Positions 1 to 8,903 of a DNA stretch of 63,020 nucleotides are shown piece after piece. Each line of letters starts with the position of its first letter. Positions within the stretch are counted from its first letter, which is position 1. Both the position numbers and the translations under genes were made by a program. Under the pieces are notes generated by a model, which had not been told where the DNA came from, did no database searches, and saw nothing but the letters and a program-made list of their open reading frames with translations. The stretch comes from Neptuniibacter sp. UBA6509 (GTDB taxonomy: Bacteria > Pseudomonadota > Gammaproteobacteria > Pseudomonadales > Balneatricaceae): assembly GCA_002435145.1 (NCBI GenBank), contig DJLT01000119.1, positions 1-63,020 of the forward strand, given 5' to 3'.

Positions 1-2
1 TC

Positions 3-263
3 AAAACTATGACAGCGCTCTTAGGCAATGTCGAAGTTCGCCGTTACCTTAAGCAAGATAATGTCTATGAGCTATCTTGCTTCGATCGTGTTTTGGCTAA
101 AGATGTTTTAGTGCTCTGGAGTAATGAAAGTGAACTTTCATTGTCAGAGTATATGTATAGAAGAGGGATGGATTCAGACGGATTGAAAGTAGTAGATAAG
201 TTGGGTCTTCAACTTGACGTTCGAGATAGTACCATTTCAGATAGTCCTATCTATGTGGTTTGA
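3..263 (+). CDS. C-terminal fragment of an unidentified protein
   Basis: The reading frame is already open at the left edge of the window, so this is probably the last 86 or so residues of a larger protein rather than a gene starting at the ATG at 9. The piece is acidic and soluble, with no membrane segment and no motif that I recognise; it ends in SDSPIYVV. It converges on the O-antigen ligase gene, and the neighbourhood suggests a cell-surface polysaccharide locus, but no function can be given. If the ATG at 9 is the true start, the protein would be 84 residues with no visible ribosome binding site. Confidence 0.5.
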   Translation, partial: KTMTALLGNVEVRRYLKQDNVYELSCFDRVLAKDVLVLWSNESELSLSEYMYRRGMDSDGLKVVDKLGLQLDVRDSTISDSPIYVV

Positions 264-308
264 TTGATCTATCTATAAAGATCTTCCTTCATAGCGTCCG
301 TGAAGAAA

Positions 309-1586
309 CTACCCCCTAGCTTCTTCGCTCTTTGTTGTTTTGATTCGCTCCGATAATAGGCTTGTTAGTATGACTAATAAGCCTGTATACATGATGATAC
401 CCGTATTAAGGAATATTACTTCTTGGGTTATATTTGAAATGAAAAACACACTGCCAAATACTGTTAATCCTACGGTATAGGGTGCTATCTTTTGGGGCTC
501 TCGGCGCCAATATTTAATACCGTAGTAGATAGGGAAGCCTAGGAATAGTACTACGGCGATTAAGCCGATTAATCCTCTGCGGGCAAAGGCATTGGCATAG
601 CTGCTATGGGAGTTATCATAACGGAATAATTCTTTACCGTAATTACCATGCTCGATTTGTTGTTTTTTATAAGCAACTAATTGTTTATGTCCTACACCAA
701 CGATCGGAGCTGAGAGCCCTGCTTCTAAAGCAACTTTCCAGAGGTTTAAGCGAATGCTCGTAGAGTTTCTGGTTGTATCGCCTTCACTATAGGCAATTAG
801 ATTGTCTGTGAAATGTTGAAAGCGCTTCATTACGGGGCTATTGTAAATTATTGTAGTGCTAAGTATTAGCGTGATACTAATAGCTAGCGTTGTTTTAGTT
901 TTGTTTAAATTGAATTTAGGGAAATAAAGTAAGCCAATTAAGAAGATAGTAACGGGTATAGCTATGATGCTTCCTCTGCTCTGACTAAGAATTCCAGCCC
1001 ATAAACCGCTAGCAGCGATGAATACTAATAGAATTAGATAGAAACTTTTCTTTTGATAGTGTTGTATAAATGTAGCGACAAGTGCGATTGCCGCTGAGGC
1101 AATTGCGATAGCTATCGCACTAAATTGAATGGCGTTAATTAAGCTACCAGGTCTTAATTGTCTAAGAATAAGTTTTTCATATCCCGCTAAGCAAAAAAGT
1201 AACCCTGAGCTAATGATAAATGCGGCTATGAGATATCTATAATTAATTTTGACTGCATTTAGCATTGGTATTAGGGGGATTAATAAGAGAACTTTTGCAG
1301 GTTTATCTAATATGCGTATTTTTGCATCATAAAGAATTACTTCCATAAAAAAAGATGCTATATAGCAGAACATAATACAAATCAGAGCTTTTTCGATATT
1401 GCTTAGTCGGATGTTTTGACGGACTTTAGGGCTAAGAAAGAAAACATAAGAACAGACTAATAGCGCCGAAAAAATGTTATAGCTATTAAGGAATGTGACC
1501 GAAAAAATTATGAAACAACAAGTTACAGTCGTTAAGTAGAATTTTGCCCAGTCAAATGTATCCATTTTTTGTATGTACGCGAGCAT
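309..1586 (-). CDS. O-antigen ligase / Wzy-type membrane protein
   Basis: A 425-residue integral membrane protein with about ten to twelve hydrophobic helices, as expected for the O-antigen ligase (WaaL/Wzy_C) superfamily. These proteins transfer undecaprenyl-linked glycan to the lipid A core at the periplasmic face, or polymerise repeat units. Visible family features are SQSRG after a central helix (about residue 203) and a large periplasmic loop with GVGHKQ and a DNSHSSYAN segment (histidine at about 327), a likely functional histidine. Neighbouring minus-strand glycosyltransferase and lipid A acyltransferase genes support an LPS role. Ligase and polymerase cannot be separated from sequence alone. 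Start taken as ATG at 1586; an internal Met at residue 8 is an alternative. Confidence 0.8.
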   Translation of the reverse strand: MLAYIQKMDTFDWAKFYLTTVTCCFIIFSVTFLNSYNIFSALLVCSYVFFLSPKVRQNIRLSNIEKALICIMFCYIASFFMEVILYDAKIRILDKPAKVLLLIPLIPMLNAVKINYRYLIAAFIISSGLLFCLAGYEKLILRQLRPGSLINAIQFSAIAIAIASAAIALVATFIQHYQKKSFYLILLVFIAASGLWAGILSQSRGSIIAIPVTIFLIGLLYFPKFNLNKTKTTLAISITLILSTTIIYNSPVMKRFQHFTDNLIAYSEGDTTRNSTSIRLNLWKVALEAGLSAPIVGVGHKQLVAYKKQQIEHGNYGKELFRYDNSHSSYANAFARRGLIGLIAVVLFLGFPIYYGIKYWRREPQKIAPYTVGLTVFGSVFFISNITQEVIFLNTGIIMYTGLLVILTSLLSERIKTTKSEEARG

Positions 1587-1801
1587 TTGGTTCTCAATAA
1601 ATTTTACTATTAAGCTTGCTGGAAGGGCTTAGCTTGACACGTGTTATTTAGGTATAAATCTGCACTTAGCTAGAAAAAGGTAGCCTGATCATCCGAAAAA
1701 GGCGCCGTTATTCTATAGGGAAAAGTGCTTTTTTTACAGATGTAATTTCGATTAGGATTATTGCTTAAGTTGATGCAATTTGTTTTATCTCAATGTGTAA
1801 C

Positions 1802-2914
1802 TTATTTTGTGCATTGCTTTACATGAGTTAAGAGTTCGGAGAATTGTTGGTTGCTTTCAAACTTTGATAGAGCTTTGGCTTTCCCTTCATGTGCTAGTTG
1901 CTGTCTAATCGCTTCATTTTCAATATAGCATGCCAGCTGAGCAGCTAAATCTGCAGCATCTCCACTATTAAAAAGAAGCCCATCTTCATTTGGTGTTATT
2001 ATTTCTAAAGGGCCTCCAGAGTTGCTTGCCAAAACAGCTGTACCAGTATGCATTGCTTCAATAAGCACCATACCAAATGTCTCTTTATCTGTGGCGAGTA
2101 CTACGCAATCGCTTATAGCCATTAGATCCTGAACATTGTTAACAAAACCAGTGAAAACGGCTTGAGAGGTCAACCCTTTGATATCAATGCTGCTTTTGAA
2201 TTGTTGAAGATACTCCTCCTCCATCGCATCACCAATTAGCATGATTTTAACATTTGGCTTATCTAATATTTCTAAAGCCTCAACTAAAAGGGCTTGCCCT
2301 TTAGCTGGTTCAATCCTGCCGGCGAGTGCAATTACAAAGTTATTATCAAGGTTATACTGTTGACGCAGTGCTTGAATAGCGTCTTTACTGAGCTGTTTGT
2401 ACTTAGGTGCGCCAATATAAGATACTTTAACTGGGGGGCAAATTTCATCAGGAACAAAGCGGGTTATTTGCTGCTTAACTTGCTCAGTTACCGCAATCAT
2501 AAGGTCAATGTTTTTATAAAGATGACGGTGGTAAAAGTCGCTTTTAAAGCGTGTCATGTTCATATGTCTGCTTTGTATAAGCTTTGGCTTACGTTGACTT
2601 AAGTGCTTTGCAAAGACACATAAGGGAAGATCCTTAGTCCAATGCATATGTACTACATCGATCTTATTTGTATCGATATAGTTTGCCAGGCGCTTTGCAT
2701 TTTTAAATATATTTTTCCAGGCGTGTTTTCGTAGCTGAAGTTTTGGGATCGCAGGGAATTCACAGAACGCAGCATCAAGCTTGCTATGTTCAGCTATACA
2801 AAGGTGCGTTTGAGCATGCGAATGAAGGAATAGGCTCAAGCGCTGCATGTATAATTCTAAGCCGCCAAGATTTGGGGATAAGCATAGTTGCAAGATTCGA
2901 GTATTCATGTGCAT
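1802..2914 (-). CDS. Glycosyltransferase family 4 (GT-B)
   Basis: A 370-residue retaining GT4 glycosyltransferase, which would move a sugar from a nucleotide-sugar donor onto the growing LPS core or another surface glycan on the cytoplasmic side. The N-terminal half carries NLGGLELYMQRL, typical of GT4 acceptor domains. The C-terminal Rossmann half starts near AGRIEPAKG (about 199) and has the E-x7-E catalytic/donor motif at E278 and E286 (ETFGMVLIE), followed by SGGPLEII. It is preceded on the same strand by the DXD glycosyltransferase with a 52 bp gap. The start could be Met1 or Met3. Donor and acceptor sugars cannot be told. Confidence 0.85.
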   Translation of the reverse strand: MHMNTRILQLCLSPNLGGLELYMQRLSLFLHSHAQTHLCIAEHSKLDAAFCEFPAIPKLQLRKHAWKNIFKNAKRLANYIDTNKIDVVHMHWTKDLPLCVFAKHLSQRKPKLIQSRHMNMTRFKSDFYHRHLYKNIDLMIAVTEQVKQQITRFVPDEICPPVKVSYIGAPKYKQLSKDAIQALRQQYNLDNNFVIALAGRIEPAKGQALLVEALEILDKPNVKIMLIGDAMEEEYLQQFKSSIDIKGLTSQAVFTGFVNNVQDLMAISDCVVLATDKETFGMVLIEAMHTGTAVLASNSGGPLEIITPNEDGLLFNSGDAADLAAQLACYIENEAIRQQLAHEGKAKALSKFESNQQFSELLTHVKQCTK

Positions 2915-2966
2915 ATCCCTGAAAATAATTTCTTGGTGAGTAAATGCTTACTTTCACTGAGTTGCT

Positions 2967-3746
2967 TTAGTCTTTTAGCAGGTCTTCTTTTTTTGCGTGA
3001 GTCCACTTGCCTCTTGGTTTATCTATATATTGGAAGTGCTCATTGGTGAAGCTACCTTGGATACAAGTGATTTTATAATATCGATGATTGACTTGCTCTT
3101 CGCCAATCGCATCGTTGAAGACAGCAGGTCCGGTTAGGTCATAAACTCCGCGTCCAATGTTTTTGTTCTGGATATTGCTAATAATTATTTCAATGGTTTT
3201 TTCTAAGAAACGGTTGTTTTTAGTGCTAGCAATGAAGTAATTGGTGTAATGTTCTTTGTTTAAAAGAAACACCTCTTCATCATCTTCATTGATCATTTTA
3301 GAAATTGGCCATACCGCATGGGCATCAATATCCATATAAATGCCGCCGTGATAATTAAGGGTGATCATGCGCCATAGATCAGCCTGAGCGGCTCCGTCTG
3401 TTAGCTTTTCATACGCTTCTGAGATCTCTTTGGGTGCGTGTTCCTTGATAAATTCTAGGCGATCTTCGGTGCTTACATATCGATATTCAAAATCGGGTGA
3501 AATCAGACGATTACATAAGTAGTTGCAATACACCGGAAAACTGACGCTATTTGTATAATTTGTTTGCCAAATGATTTTGGGAATCTTGGTGCTTTTCTTA
3601 GATTTTATTAAAGGGTCACTTTGTTTGGGGATAGTGAATCTTTTCTTCGGGAATACAAAGTGGAAAAGAAAAGAGAATGCTTTTATCAGGGCTCCAGTGA
3701 GCTTAAGCAATCGATTGGCGAGTATGATCTTAAAAGGCATTTTCAT
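2967..3746 (-). CDS. DXD-motif glycosyltransferase (Och1 / capsular sugar-transferase type)
   Basis: A 259-residue protein of the GT32/Gly_transf_sug group. IPKIIWQT at about 55-61 is the classic entry of this family. QADLWRM (121-127) and HGGIYMDID follow, with the metal-binding DXD at D139-D141. The first 35 residues are hydrophobic and basic and may be a membrane-associating helix. It lies 8 bp downstream of the lipid A acyltransferase gene on the same strand, so the two are probably cotranscribed, and decoration of the LPS core is the simplest role. Specificity is unknown. Several of its turns are AT-rich compared with the neighbouring core genes, consistent with a variable surface-glycan gene. 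Confidence 0.8.
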   Translation of the reverse strand: MKMPFKIILANRLLKLTGALIKAFSFLFHFVFPKKRFTIPKQSDPLIKSKKSTKIPKIIWQTNYTNSVSFPVYCNYLCNRLISPDFEYRYVSTEDRLEFIKEHAPKEISEAYEKLTDGAAQADLWRMITLNYHGGIYMDIDAHAVWPISKMINEDDEEVFLLNKEHYTNYFIASTKNNRFLEKTIEIIISNIQNKNIGRGVYDLTGPAVFNDAIGEEQVNHRYYKITCIQGSFTNEHFQYIDKPRGKWTHAKKEDLLKD

Positions 3747-3754
3747 TGATTATC

Positions 3755-4675
3755 CTATTGCTTAGAGGCTTTTTGGTATGGGCTGGTATGACCATCTTGT
3801 TGGGTTTTGAAGCGTTTGTGAACCCACATATATTGTGTTGGTGCTTTTCTGACTCCAGCTTCAATGGCTAGATTCATGAGATGTGCGTCTTTTGTTTCAT
3901 CTCCGCTGGGGAAATTCTCTACTGGCACGATCTCTATAATATAGCCAGAATCATCTTCCTTTCGACGCTGCTGCATGGAAAGAATAGGGGAATTGTTTAA
4001 CTTAACCATTCTTGTTGTTGCAGTAACAGTTGCGGCTGTTTGGCCGAAGAAGGGAACGAATACTGATGTTTTGTGGCCCATGTCTTGGTCGGGTCCATAC
4101 CAGATAACATGGTTTTTTCTGAGCTGGCGTATGACTTCTCGTAGTTTTTTGCGCTCCACGGGAGTGCTGAACGATGCGCGTCCTTCACAAATGGCTTTTT
4201 CCATAAGTGGGTTGTTGTGTTGTCGGTACATAGAAATAAGTGGTGCTCCATATCTTGAAAAGAGCATGCCGCCCAAGTCTAAATGGGAGTAATGGGCACC
4301 GAGTAAAATGACTCCACGTCCTTGAGATAAAGCCTCGTCCAGTAATTCAAAGCCTAAGTACTCGGTACGCTCTTGAAGGGCTTGTTTATTACCCCAATAT
4401 GACCATGCCGCTTCGATCAAACCAATGCTGTTGTTTTTGAAGACATCTCTAACAAACGTGACTTGTTCTTCTTGTGTTAGCTCTGGAAAGCAAAGTGAAC
4501 AATTTACCTCGGTGATGTGTCGGCGCTTAGGCAGTAGATAGTACAGAGTAATACCTATCAAACGACCGAATGCTAAACCGAGCTTAAAGGGAAGTAAGGC
4601 TAATAAGCGTAGCAGTAAAATAACCAGCCAGGTTGGCCAATATTTTGGTGCTAAAAAGGAGTTAGTTTTTTTCAC
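3755..4675 (-). CDS. lpxL: Lipid A biosynthesis acyltransferase, LpxL/HtrB family
   Basis: A 306-residue inner-membrane acyltransferase that adds a secondary acyl chain from acyl-ACP to the Kdo2-lipid A precursor. It has one N-terminal membrane segment (about 15-45), the catalytic HX4D motif at H128-D133 within LLGAHYSHLDLGG, and the downstream YGPDQD block (about 195-200) found in the LpxL/LpxM family. Its length matches the family. It is divergent from msbA, the lipid A flippase, across a 202 bp promoter region, a functionally coherent arrangement. Assignment as LpxL rather than LpxM or another late acyltransferase is by general resemblance only. Confidence 0.85.
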   Translation of the reverse strand: MKKTNSFLAPKYWPTWLVILLLRLLALLPFKLGLAFGRLIGITLYYLLPKRRHITEVNCSLCFPELTQEEQVTFVRDVFKNNSIGLIEAAWSYWGNKQALQERTEYLGFELLDEALSQGRGVILLGAHYSHLDLGGMLFSRYGAPLISMYRQHNNPLMEKAICEGRASFSTPVERKKLREVIRQLRKNHVIWYGPDQDMGHKTSVFVPFFGQTAATVTATTRMVKLNNSPILSMQQRRKEDDSGYIIEIVPVENFPSGDETKDAHLMNLAIEAGVRKAPTQYMWVHKRFKTQQDGHTSPYQKASKQ

Positions 4676-4814
4676 GGTCAGTTATATCTCTATCAACATA
4701 AGGGGATTATACCCGTGTACTTAATCCTCAGCTAGGGAACCTAGATATTAAGGTTCTATCTTTGCGTTGCTATACGTTGTTTAGTACTTGTTTCTCTGAT
4801 CCACGGTTAGGAGG

Positions 4815-4843
4815 TTGGGCTCATCACGCCGTCAGGTTATAAT
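4815..4843 (+). promoter_or_regulatory. Candidate sigma-70 promoter of msbA-hldE
   Basis: A perfect -10 TATAAT (4838-4843) is preceded by TTGGGC (4815-4820) at 17 bp spacing. The -35 matches only TTG. The element sits about 35 bp upstream of the msbA start. Confidence 0.5.
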
Positions 4844-4877
4844 GGCGTTTAATTATTTGAAATTAAGATAGATTACC

Positions 4878-6632
4878 ATGTCCGAGCGGGTCCAAGAGAA
4901 AGGTGCAGGGATGAAAATTTATTTTCGTCTTTTGACTTATGTTCGTCCTTACTGGCTTCCTTTTACGCTGGGGATTATTGGTTTTATTCTTTATGCCAGT
5001 ACGCAAACCGGTTTCGCAGCCTTAATGGAATACTTGGTTGATGCGATTGGCCAGCAGAAAGAAGATGCTTATATTTTTGGTCCTCTCGCGTTAATGGGGA
5101 TTGCTATAGCTCGTGGAATTGGCACCTTTATGGGTAACTTTTTCACGGCGTATGTGGCCAGAAATATTGTTCATCAATTAAGAATAGTAATGTTTGAAAA
5201 ACTGTTACTTATACCGCTGGACTATTTTCATAACCACGCTTCCGGTCATATCCTTTCTAAAATATCTTATAACGTTGAGCAGGTAACAACTGCAGCAACT
5301 GACTCGCTGAAAATTAGTGTACGAGAAGGGATGACAGTTGTTGGATTGCTTGGTTATTTACTGTATTTGAATTGGCAGTTAACGCTCGTTTTTGCCGCTG
5401 TATCACCGCTAATTGCATTGGTTGTGGCGATGGCATCTAAACGTTTTCGTCGTTTAGGGCATCGTATACAGGATTCTATGGGCGAAGTGACCCATGTTGC
5501 TTCGGAAAATGTGCAAGGTGTACAAGTTGTACGCGTGTTTGGTGGTGGTGATAAAGAGCGTGAGCGGTTTGCTGATGCCAGTGGGCAAAACTTACGTCAA
5601 AGCTTAAAAATGGCGCTTACTGAAGCGTTAAGTGTGCCGATCGTTCAAATAATAGTATCGAGCGCTTTAGCTTTATTGATTTTTTTGGCACTTCATCCAT
5701 TAATGAGTACAGGTATGAGTGCTGGGCAGTTTATTGCATTTATTACGGCGGCGGGCTTGATTGCTAAACCGTTACGCTCACTCACTGAAGTGAATGGGGC
5801 TATTCAGAGGGGCATTGCAGCGGCTCAAAGTATTTTTGAATTGATTGATGAGATTGTCGAGTCTGATACGGGCCAGTTGATTGCTAAGCAGGAAGAGGGT
5901 TGTATTGAACTGCAAGACCTGTGCTTTTCGTATATTCAAAATAAGCCGATACTTAAAAATCTAAATTTAACGATATCTCCAGGTCAAACGGTTGCGTTTG
6001 TGGGTAAATCTGGCAGTGGTAAGTCTACATTGGCTAATTTACTCCCTCGTTTTTATGAGCCTACGTCAGGAAGTATTCTGTTAAATGGTCATGAATTATC
6101 CGAATATGAATTGACCTCTCTACGTTCACAAATAGCGTTGGTGACTCAGAATGTTGTCCTGTTTGATGGCTCTATTCGCGATAATATTGCATACGGCGCG
6201 ATGCCTGATGTGAGTGATGAAGCTGTTATTCATGCAGCAGAAGCTGCGCATGTTATGGAATTTGTTAATCATTTAAGTGATGGTTTGGATACCCAGGTGG
6301 GTGAAAAAGGCACTAAATTATCTGGTGGGCAGCGTCAGCGTATAGCAATAGCACGCGCCATCTTAAAAAATGCTCCAGTCCTTATTCTTGATGAAGCTAC
6401 CTCTGCACTTGATACTGAATCAGAGCGCCATATTCAGGCTGCATTAGAAAATGTAATGAAAGACCGAACTACCCTAGTGATCGCGCATCGCTTATCGACC
6501 ATTGAATCCGCGGATCAGATCGTTGTTATGGATCGTGGTGAGATTGTTGAGAAAGGAACTCATACTGAGTTGCTAACTCAAGGGAATATTTATGCAGGTT
6601 TGTACCAGAAACAGTTTACTGAAAATGACTGA
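4878..6632 (+). CDS. msbA: Lipid A export ATP-binding/permease MsbA
   Basis: A 584-residue half-transporter ABC exporter that flips core-lipid A across the inner membrane. The N-terminal transmembrane domain (about 20-310, six helices) is followed by the nucleotide-binding domain with Walker A GKSGSGKST (about 376-384), the Q-loop VTQNVVLF, signature LSGGQRQRIAIARA (about 480) and Walker B VLILDEATSALD (about 500), then the H-loop IAHRLST. Length is normal for MsbA. hldE follows after 24 bp, and lpxL is divergent, supporting an LPS role rather than drug export. The start at 4878 has only a weak ribosome binding site; ATG 4911 is preceded by AAAGGTG and is a credible alternative. Confidence 0.95.
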   Translation: MSERVQEKGAGMKIYFRLLTYVRPYWLPFTLGIIGFILYASTQTGFAALMEYLVDAIGQQKEDAYIFGPLALMGIAIARGIGTFMGNFFTAYVARNIVHQLRIVMFEKLLLIPLDYFHNHASGHILSKISYNVEQVTTAATDSLKISVREGMTVVGLLGYLLYLNWQLTLVFAAVSPLIALVVAMASKRFRRLGHRIQDSMGEVTHVASENVQGVQVVRVFGGGDKERERFADASGQNLRQSLKMALTEALSVPIVQIIVSSALALLIFLALHPLMSTGMSAGQFIAFITAAGLIAKPLRSLTEVNGAIQRGIAAAQSIFELIDEIVESDTGQLIAKQEEGCIELQDLCFSYIQNKPILKNLNLTISPGQTVAFVGKSGSGKSTLANLLPRFYEPTSGSILLNGHELSEYELTSLRSQIALVTQNVVLFDGSIRDNIAYGAMPDVSDEAVIHAAEAAHVMEFVNHLSDGLDTQVGEKGTKLSGGQRQRIAIARAILKNAPVLILDEATSALDTESERHIQAALENVMKDRTTLVIAHRLSTIESADQIVVMDRGEIVEKGTHTELLTQGNIYAGLYQKQFTEND

Positions 6633-6656
6633 TAATATGAGTCGCGGAGAAGTTGA

Positions 6657-8087
6657 ATGAAAATCCATATGCCACGTTTTGATAAAGCACAGGTGTTAGT
6701 GGTAGGTGACCTGATGCTAGATCGTTATTGGCAAGGGCCTACGTCTCGTATTTCTCCCGAAGCGCCTGTTCCGGTTGTAAAAGTCGAGCAGCATGAAGAT
6801 CGTCCTGGCGGTGCGGCTAATGTGGCGTTGAATGTCACCGCTTTAGGTGCGGGAGTCTCTCTGGTTGGTCTGGTAGGTGAAGATGAAGCCGGAGCTGCGT
6901 TAGAAAAACAGCTTCAGTCTGCCCGTGTGAACTGCGCTTTTTCTAAAACGTCCGGCGAGCCGACTATCACTAAATTACGTGTTATTAGCCGTCATCAGCA
7001 GTTGATACGTTTAGATTTTGAAGAGCCATTTTCTAATGATTATGCAGATCAAATAGCTGAGGCAACTGATCCTCTCTTATCTAATGTCGGCGTGATTGTG
7101 CTATCTGATTACGGCAAAGGAACACTGTCTGATTGTCAGAGATTGATTCAGCAAGCAAAGGCTCAAAATGTCGCCATTATGGTCGACCCGAAAGGTAGTG
7201 ATTTTGCGCGTTATCGAGGCGCGACACTGTTAACGCCTAACTTGTCTGAATTTGAAGCGATAGTAGGTCCGTGTAAAACAGAAGAAGAGTTAGTGCGCCG
7301 TGGTAAAGATTTAACAAAAGAACTGGAATTAGATGCTCTTTTAGTGACACGAAGCGAGCAAGGTATGACCCTAATTAGGGTTGATAAAGATGAGCTGCAT
7401 TTTCCAGCGAGAGCGCGAGAAGTTTTTGATGTCACAGGCGCTGGAGATACAGTAATCTCAACCTTAGCCGCTGCGTTAGCTGCGGGTGAAGATCTTCCTA
7501 ACGCTGTTGCCCTTTCCAACATTGCCGCGAGTATTGTGGTGGGTAAATTGGGAACTGCGGCAATCAGTGCGCCAGAGCTGCGACGTGCCGTGAGTAAAGA
7601 GCAGGGTGCGGAGAAAGGTGTTGTATCGGAAGAGCAATTACTTATCTCATTAGCCGATGCGAGAGCTGCGGGTGAATCCATTGTTTTTACAAATGGTTGT
7701 TTTGATATCTTGCATGCGGGTCACGTTGGGTATCTAGAGCAAGCCCGTGCTCAAGGGGATCGCTTAGTGTTAGCGATTAATAGCGATGAATCGGTGAGTC
7801 GACTTAAAGGTCCTGGTCGCCCTATAAATCCAGTTGAGCGTCGTATGGCGGTATTGTCTGGCCTAGAGGCGGTTGATTGGGTTCTATATTTTGATGAAGA
7901 TACCCCAGAACGCCTCTTAGAACAGGTTCGTCCCGATGTGCTAGTTAAGGGTGGTGATTACGGTATTGACGGTGTTGTCGGTGGTGAATTTGTTAGCAGC
8001 TATGGGGGAGAGGTTAGAGTCCTTTCTTTCCTTGATAACTGCTCTACAACGGCGATAGTTGAGAAGATCCAAAGCGATAACGAATAA
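6657..8087 (+). CDS. hldE: Bifunctional D-beta-heptose 7-phosphate kinase / ADP-heptose synthase HldE
   Basis: A 476-residue fusion enzyme making ADP-D-glycero-beta-D-manno-heptose for the LPS inner core. Residues 1 to about 318 are a PfkB/ribokinase-type kinase: N-terminal GDLMLDRYW, GGAANVALN, and the DVTGAGDT anion hole near 257-264. Residues about 343-476 are a cytidylyltransferase-like domain with TNGCFDILHAGHVGYL (HxGH at about 353), LKGPGRP and a GGDYGIDGVVGGE block. Both domains are complete. ATG 6657 has a GGAGA ribosome binding site. The gene is cotranscribed with msbA and ends 6 bp from the converging aldo/keto reductase. Confidence 0.97.
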   Translation: MKIHMPRFDKAQVLVVGDLMLDRYWQGPTSRISPEAPVPVVKVEQHEDRPGGAANVALNVTALGAGVSLVGLVGEDEAGAALEKQLQSARVNCAFSKTSGEPTITKLRVISRHQQLIRLDFEEPFSNDYADQIAEATDPLLSNVGVIVLSDYGKGTLSDCQRLIQQAKAQNVAIMVDPKGSDFARYRGATLLTPNLSEFEAIVGPCKTEEELVRRGKDLTKELELDALLVTRSEQGMTLIRVDKDELHFPARAREVFDVTGAGDTVISTLAAALAAGEDLPNAVALSNIAASIVVGKLGTAAISAPELRRAVSKEQGAEKGVVSEEQLLISLADARAAGESIVFTNGCFDILHAGHVGYLEQARAQGDRLVLAINSDESVSRLKGPGRPINPVERRMAVLSGLEAVDWVLYFDEDTPERLLEQVRPDVLVKGGDYGIDGVVGGEFVSSYGGEVRVLSFLDNCSTTAIVEKIQSDNE

Positions 8088-8093
8088 GGGTTT

Positions 8094-8903
8094 TCATTGA
8101 GAAAGCCATTGTTGCTTAATGGCTTTCTCTGCTGCACGTACATTACTTCTTAGATGCTGTGGGTTAATTGTACCGATAATGGCTGAAGTAACTCCTGGGT
8201 GACTATAGATAAAGTCGAAACTCGCTTTTATGGGATCGATTGATTGGTCTTGGCAAATATGACCTGAAGCGAGGGCTTTCTTAAGTAGAACTCCCTTGTT
8301 GTGCTGGGCTGCATAATCCAACACGGCTTCTTCCTCTCGATGATTCAGATTATAAGTGACCATCGCGCAGTCTGATTTTTCTAATGCTAATAAACCACCG
8401 TCGACTGTTTTAGTGGACATTCCAGTAGCGCGGATCTTTCCTGCTTGTTTAAGCTCTTCTAAAACGTCCAAAATGCCATACTGTTGGATGATACCGATAT
8501 CATTGCCGTCCGAATGAACGAGTAGCATATCAATATAATCTGTTTGTAATCGCTGTAAACTGCGTTCAACGCTGAACTGTACATGTTCAGGGGTAAAGTT
8601 GAAGCTGGAATCGCCGCTGATGTTATCGAACTCCTCGCCTACTTTTGAACAGATCACCCAGTCGTGCCGCTGCCCCTGGAGTAGAGGGCCTAAGCGTTCT
8701 TCACTATTACCATAAGCAGGGGCGGTATCTATTAGGTTGATCCCTAGCTCTTTTGCTAGAGCAAGAAGGTCTAGTGCTGCTGGATCATCAGGGATTTCAA
8801 AATCGGTTGGATATTTTACGCCTTTATTTCTGCCCAGTTTAACGGTGCCAAGACCTAAAGGAGAGATAGCTACTCCTGTGTCTGCTAATTGACGTTTTAT
8901 CAA
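8094..8903 (-). CDS. Aldo/keto reductase
   Basis: A 269-residue NADPH-dependent aldo/keto reductase with the TIM-barrel family landmarks: N-terminal GLGTVKLGR, and the catalytic tetrad D59 (LIDTAPAYG), Y64, K87 (ICSKVG) and H130 (LLVHSDG). The C-terminal SAIIGTINPQHL corresponds to the NADP-phosphate-binding region. The substrate is unknown. Its start overlaps the stop of the FAD-dependent oxidoreductase by 4 bp, so the two are translationally coupled and probably act on related metabolites. Its position between hldE and waaA does not show that it works on LPS. Confidence 0.9.
   Translation of the reverse strand: MIKRQLADTGVAISPLGLGTVKLGRNKGVKYPTDFEIPDDPAALDLLALAKELGINLIDTAPAYGNSEERLGPLLQGQRHDWVICSKVGEEFDNISGDSSFNFTPEHVQFSVERSLQRLQTDYIDMLLVHSDGNDIGIIQQYGILDVLEELKQAGKIRATGMSTKTVDGGLLALEKSDCAMVTYNLNHREEEAVLDYAAQHNKGVLLKKALASGHICQDQSIDPIKASFDFIYSHPGVTSAIIGTINPQHLRSNVRAAEKAIKQQWLSQ

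Noticed and set aside
1634-1658. Perfect TTGACA followed by TATAAA in the plus strand
   Set aside because: The spacing is only 13 bp and both neighbouring genes are on the minus strand, so it is unlikely to be a promoter.
2294-2602. 102-codon frame opposite the GT4 gene
   Set aside because: It is a shadow of a well-supported gene and shows no own motif or ribosome binding site.
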